Source: Clavelina lepadiformis (Eukaryota > Chordata > Ascidiacea > Aplousobranchia > Clavelinidae). From it: DNA of 64,000 nt. Within the stretch, counting starts at the first letter, position 1. Every line of letters begins with the position of its first letter. Location of the stretch: NCBI RefSeq assembly GCF_947623445.1, contig NC_135247.1, positions 16,060,501 to 16,124,500 on the forward strand, given 5' to 3'. The translations under genes and the position numbers were made by a program. This document shows positions 59,166-64,000 of the stretch, piece after piece. The notes beneath the pieces were generated by a model. The model was not told where the DNA came from and ran no database searches. It was given only the letters and a program-made list of their open reading frames with translations.

Positions 59166-62100
59166 ATGGTTCTAGCAAGGAATGCCGTTAGTGTTAACAT
59201 AAACATGTCTGAGCCTGACAGCAATTCTGCTTCTCCAGTTAAGAAGTTTAATTACGCTGACTTCACTGACAAAAAGATATTGGGGGAAGGTTCTTTTAAC
59301 CAAGTCTATGTAGTACGACATCCCGAAATAGGACGATGTGTGGTGAAAATTGTTTCAAGATTGTTTTATGCAAAAGAAAGGTTTGTGTTTTTTGCTATTG
59401 TTATATATATATATGTTTTGTGCCCTTTTTGCAGTGAACCAAATTAAAAGGTCTGCTGTTTTTGGATGAGAAATACACAGCAAAGTTAGCACTTAGCAAA
59501 CATCTGAGTAGTGTATTGTGTTGGTTAAATGAATGATGCCCATACAATAGGCGTCAGTGTCAAAGTTGTTGAATTTTCATTGATGCATGTGCATAACATA
59601 GATAGTTTCTTGCATCACACACTTGCCATGTTACTGTATGTATTTAAATAGAGTCTGTTAACACCAAACCACAATGTGGTGCAGGTCAAAATTGGTGTTC
59701 TGTAGGGATGTACAGAAATCTGAATTTTATACATAAAATTGCCCATTTTTGTTGTACTTACGACTGATTCAGATGGAATCTTTTACTTTTTATGAAGCAA
59801 GAAAAAGCCAAAGGCTCATGCAATGGTGTATTACTATTTAGGATCCCAACTGAAAAGTATGACAGTTTTCGACGAAAAATCGTATGTGTAAAGCCACGAA
59901 TTTTAGTGTTTATTTATTATAAATCAGCGTGAAGTTAAAAAAGTTTGGCGTTCACATTACTGAACTTCATGCGTGCAGGTGCCACAGTTTCCAACTTTCC
60001 ACTGTGGTTTAGGATTATATTGAAAGGGAGAAGGAACGAAAAGCTTTTAAACGCAGGGTTTAAAATTTCCACATGTGTTCTTTCACCACGCCAAAATACA
60101 CAAAAATTTTGTTTTCACTTCTCAAAAGCGCTTTGAAATGAAATGTACCATATTCTCATACTTATCTGTACAAGAGCTGCCAATTTATGGTGCTCACCAA
60201 TTTATGGTGAAACGCCATATACCTGCCCAGGGGAACAACTTTACATTGCAAGGTCCAAGCTGTAAGATCTCTGAAAGCTGACAAAGCAGCTGAGTGTAAT
60301 GGAATTGACCTGAAATGTAGAAGGCTAGAGACCGAGGAGGAATCCTTTGGCCAAGCCGTGTGTGTCAAATGGCAGGAAATTTAGGTGGTTTCAATTCAAT
60401 TGAAACTGTCCTACAATAACTATGACTACAACCATAAATCGAGTATGCAAAGTGTGGAAATGATGCTACTAAACTATCTAAGACCTAAGTGATATCAAAC
60501 TGCACGAACCCTACGAAAAACATCGCTTTCACGTCTCGTGCAAAAGTAGATCGCAAACTACTTTGATAGAGCTATGATACGCAATTAACTTAGGGAAAAT
60601 GTTTGTCAAAAAATAAACCTAATCCATTACGATTTTAGTAAATGACCTTTATCTACGTTTCAGCTTGCGTTTCTGTAAGATAAAACAAAAATAAATAGAG
60701 TAATGCTTTATAAGAAACGACGACTTTCTGTAAAAACACACTCAGTAAACGTTTAGTTTGTTCAACTTCATCCTTCTTTGGCCATCGTGACACAAGGTTT
60801 ATCATTTACATACGTATATATGTGAAATCAATTTCTGCATCACATTACTTTGCATCGATGTAAAAATTAAAAAGCATTTAACGAGATGTCTATGTATACG
60901 CTATGCACAGTGATGTGATTTTGTGCTACTTGTAACAATGTAGAATGAAGTTAAAGCTGGAAAAAGAAGCCGCCGAAATGTTCAATCTAAAACATGAACA
61001 TATCCTTCCAGGGTATGGGATTGTTATTGAATCTGCTCACTTGTGCCTCGTATACGAGCATGCTGAGTATGGCTCCTTGACAGATGCCCTGCGTCGAATT
61101 TCATTGTCTTGGCCCTTGAAAATAAGAATTGCTTACCAGGTGAGATATTTTCATACATGATTAAAACAGCATGGCTGTTGATTCACATGTGAACACAATT
61201 TAGATTTATCATCCCTGGTGTTTTGTCATTATTTTTAGACCGCATTGGCAATGTGTTACCTGCATAGTTTTACGCCACCTATCATTCATCGTAGTTTGAA
61301 AGGCTCCAATATACTGCTAACAAAAGAGTTCAATGTAAAAGTAAGTGTACCCCTGGTTGTATGTGTCTTCAGTTATCAAAATATCACCATTTCGTGTTCC
61401 TTGTTTTTAAAATAGAGAACATGTAATTCTCTGTGTTTGCTAATTGAAATGCATTAGAGAACTAACCAAATTTATACTCAATCAGTCTCAGAGGATGCAT
61501 TGTAGATATATTTTCCGATCATGCACTTGATTCCACACAAACTTGTTTCCAACCAGATCAGTGACTGTTGTGCCCCTAAGACCAACAACTGGAACATACA
61601 AGCAACCCACCAGAAAGAGATCACCGATCGACGACGGAGAGAAGCTGGTGAAATTGCTGTAAAAAAGGGTTCGATGTACGCTCATATTCCACCTGAAGTC
61701 ATCCGCAATATCAACACCAAGCCTTCCCCCTCATACGACATGTATTCGTAAGCATTCCACTGCAATATACAAAAACGTGATTTGTATTTTCATTTCAAGT
61801 CAGGAAGGGCATTGTTTTTATTTCATAGATTTGGAGTTGTACTATGGCAAATGATGGCGAATAAAGAAGCTTTTGCGGGTGAGTTTGACTGTTTGTGCGG
61901 CACAAATTTTTATGGCACAGTTTGTTATGCATTGTATTTGTATGTTATCTTATATTGTGGTTTGAGTCATAGAATCTACATGTTTCAAAGCACAAGACTT
62001 ACTTTCTGTAGTTTAATAAAGCTATTGATGGAGAAACTTTTCATTGGCTGGTCCAAAACTGTGAATTAATTTGTAATTTACAGTTTGCATTTATCCATTA

Positions 62101-64000
62101 TGGCCAGCCTGCTATTGGTAAAAGATATGATGTCCATATGAAATTACAATGCAATCTCAAAAGTAACTGCTCCTCGCTGAACAGATAACACAACGGGACA
62201 AGTTTTCAAGATGCTTTTGGACAATAATGTGCTCCCAATCGATGAGCTTATCTCCGGTTACCCTCTTGTTCTTTATGATGTCATGGATCAAGCATTCAAT
62301 GAACCTTCATTACGGCCCTCGTTTTCAGGTTTTTATTTTTTGCAGCGGAATTTTGAACGAAAACATGTTCCGTTACATTGAGAAAATGAGCCTGTCTTTT
62401 CAAATTAATACCACGGGTTTCAATAATGTTTTTAATCGCCATAAATCAGCATATTGATTTCGAATGTAGCTGAGTTACAACATAGTCCTTTGCAGTTCTG
62501 TGCTCTAATAACCAAGCTCGGATGTTTTAAAAACCAGCAAAGTCTGGCTGCAATGGGAACAAGAACATTTGTTTTTTACGAATGTTTGTTGTAATGCAGA
62601 GGCAGCAGCAACGCTGAATCCATTTTATCAACTCCACGCTGCCATGGCTCTTAAAGATGCAATCGAATGCCAGCAAGCATATGTGAGCTTTTCGCTTGAC
62701 TAATGCTGTACAATTTGTAGAAAAGAGCAAAATGCTTTTTTGATTAACAAATGTGTGGTGATATTTCTTGTCTTTTAGCAATACGATTCACTTTGCTGGA
62801 ATGTTACTTATTGCACAGCTCTTGCAATAAGAATGTTGTTAAATTTTTTTTATTTTGATGTAGGAAAGATATAGAGTAATCAAACGTGATCGTTTGTCAA
62901 GTCGTAACTTGGATTCACAGACAGATTATGTAGGTTACACATTTTTTTGGCCATACAGTACATTGCCTGGGTAGCATTTTAGCATTTCTGTGCAAATGTC
63001 TTCTGATATATTTTTCTTAAAATGCATTCGAAATTTCTTGCATTTTTAGGCATCAACATCAACTGGCAATAGCAGCGAACGTACATTTTCTGACACGTCC
63101 ACAACAAGTAAATCGCCTCATGTGCATGAAAGCGGTCAAATAGTCGACACTTCTGCCCACGTTGCCAGCATTCCTCCGGTACGAAAAAATGCTCCTGCAG
63201 CTTTACATCCTGCTTCCATGAAGACAACCACAATCGGAGCACAGCCGGTGAGTTAACATTCTCGTGTTTACAGAGATGCCGGACTCGAATCAAGCACTAA
63301 CGATAATTCGATTATTGACCATTTTTGTTAATTCTTAGAATTAAGAGTCTTACAAGCAGGTTCTGCATTGAATCTATAATTTTCTTAAGATACACGAAAG
63401 AAAGGTTTTATTCCAGAACTGACCTTAAAATGGTAGAATTAATAAAAACATTTAATGATTATGCAAAAGCAAAAACATGTTGATATCTACCATTCATTAC
63501 TAAAGTGCCAGGTTCAAGCACGATTGTCGGTCACCTTGCACTTGAATTAATGAGTTTAAGCACAATGACCAAAGTTAGGAGATTCAGAAAAACAAAAATA
63601 TAAAAGTTTCTTGTTCTTATTTCCCCGTATGTAAATCTTTTTTAATTCGGCACATCAGAGTCAACCCAGAGATGTTATTTTCCTCTCTGCTTTGAAAATT
63701 TTCTTGCAACTTTTTTGAATAGTTTATGCTTTCTGAATCTTTGCCCTGATATTTTACTTTTGGTGCTGCAATTAGATGGAAGACAGTGATGAAGAAACGG
63801 ATAAAATACCTTGTTCTCCACCTATATGTCCTCCAGAATTTACATCTTCCTCCACAACTCCTTCAGATTCATCATCCATCATAAACAATCCACTTACTCC
63901 TGCTCCACCTCCAAGTATTTCAGAGCCCAGATCTTCGAGCAAATCTGAAGAAGACAAGAAAGAGGACAAACCAAGTGAGAAGTCATGTTCTTATCACTCG
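59166..64000 (+). CDS. RIPK-like TKL-family kinase, probable pseudokinase (3' end outside window)
   Basis: Exons: 59166-59380, 60944-61139, 61239-61340, 61557-61747, 61829-61878, 62185-62328, 62600-62682, 62864-62929, 63050-63247, and 63776 to at least the window end; phases agree at every junction. A second in-frame ATG is at 59205. The first 490 residues are visible. The kinase domain spans about residues 33-315: glycine loop GEGSFNQVY (40-48), VVK lysine at 61, IIHRSLKGSNILL around 152-164, ISDCCAPK around 172-179, IPPEVI, then YDMYSFGVVLWQMM. These features, especially KEFNVKISD and PPEV, resemble RIP kinases. The catalytic Asp of HRD is Ser (156) and DFG is DCC, so phosphotransfer is doubtful, although the ATP-binding Lys and metal-binding Asp remain. 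After the domain comes a Ser/Thr/Pro-rich, then acidic and Lys-rich region. A C-terminal interaction domain, if any, is beyond the window. IRAK- or other TKL-type ancestry is possible. Confidence 0.88.
59840..59910 (+). repeat. Short repeat, copy 2
   Basis: Relative of 58662-58733 in the same orientation, lying in the first intron of the kinase gene. Confidence 0.45.

Noticed and set aside
1-64000. tRNA, rRNA, CRISPR arrays and bacterial-style operons
   Set aside because: No cloverleaf with A and B boxes, rRNA-like block, regularly spaced repeats or ribosome-binding-site-led gene strings were seen. A covariance-model scan would be needed to exclude small RNAs.

Overview
The window looks like animal nuclear DNA. 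It is AT-rich, has spliced genes with short GT-AG introns, long gene-free stretches, and many small hAT-type transposons. The mix of genes (extracellular alpha carbonic anhydrases, EI24, a RIPK-like kinase), the compact introns, and a possible spliced-leader acceptor in front of several start codons suggest an invertebrate chordate, most likely an ascidian of the Ciona type. The species is inference; nothing here proves it. All exon structures come from reading splice sites, phase and homology; no transcript was available.

Layout. Bases 1-14,000 hold no gene I can support, only repeats, including a 342-bp hAT element with a perfect 8-bp target duplication. Bases 14,000-47,400 are a head-to-tail array of alpha carbonic anhydrase genes on the + strand: aCA-1 (14068-16269), aCA-2 (22008-24745), aCA-3 (28861-31154), aCA-4 (33642-35619), a 3'-end fragment of aCA-3 (37044-37717), aCA-5 (40159-42135, one-base frameshift) and aCA-6 (45464-47393). 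These labels are local to this annotation. The ordinary form has eight exons with conserved phases, a signal peptide, the three zinc-binding histidines, the cysteine pair of extracellular CAs and a hydrophobic C-terminus typical of GPI anchoring. aCA-3 differs: exons 2 and 3 are fused and it has no anchor. aCA-4 and aCA-5 lie in two copies of a roughly 5.6-kb tandem duplication (about 30505-37043 and 37044-42623). Its left breakpoint cuts exon 6 of aCA-3, so only the 3' exons of aCA-3 were copied.

After the array come EI24 on the - strand (50889-48922, three exons), a repeat-rich stretch (51.0-58.1 kb) with two copies of one hAT family, a kelch-repeat fragment, a broken Polinton remnant, nested hAT insertions and a 37-bp perfect inverted repeat, and finally the 5' part of a RIPK-like kinase gene on the + strand (59166 to the window end). 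That kinase has Ser in place of the catalytic Asp (HRS for HRD) and DCC for DFG, so it is probably a pseudokinase.

Functionally, the array suggests several membrane-anchored enzymes and one secreted enzyme that interconvert CO2 and bicarbonate outside the cell. They vary at the proton-shuttle position (His or Tyr) and next to the catalytic Thr. I found no CRISPR array, rRNA gene or tRNA gene.
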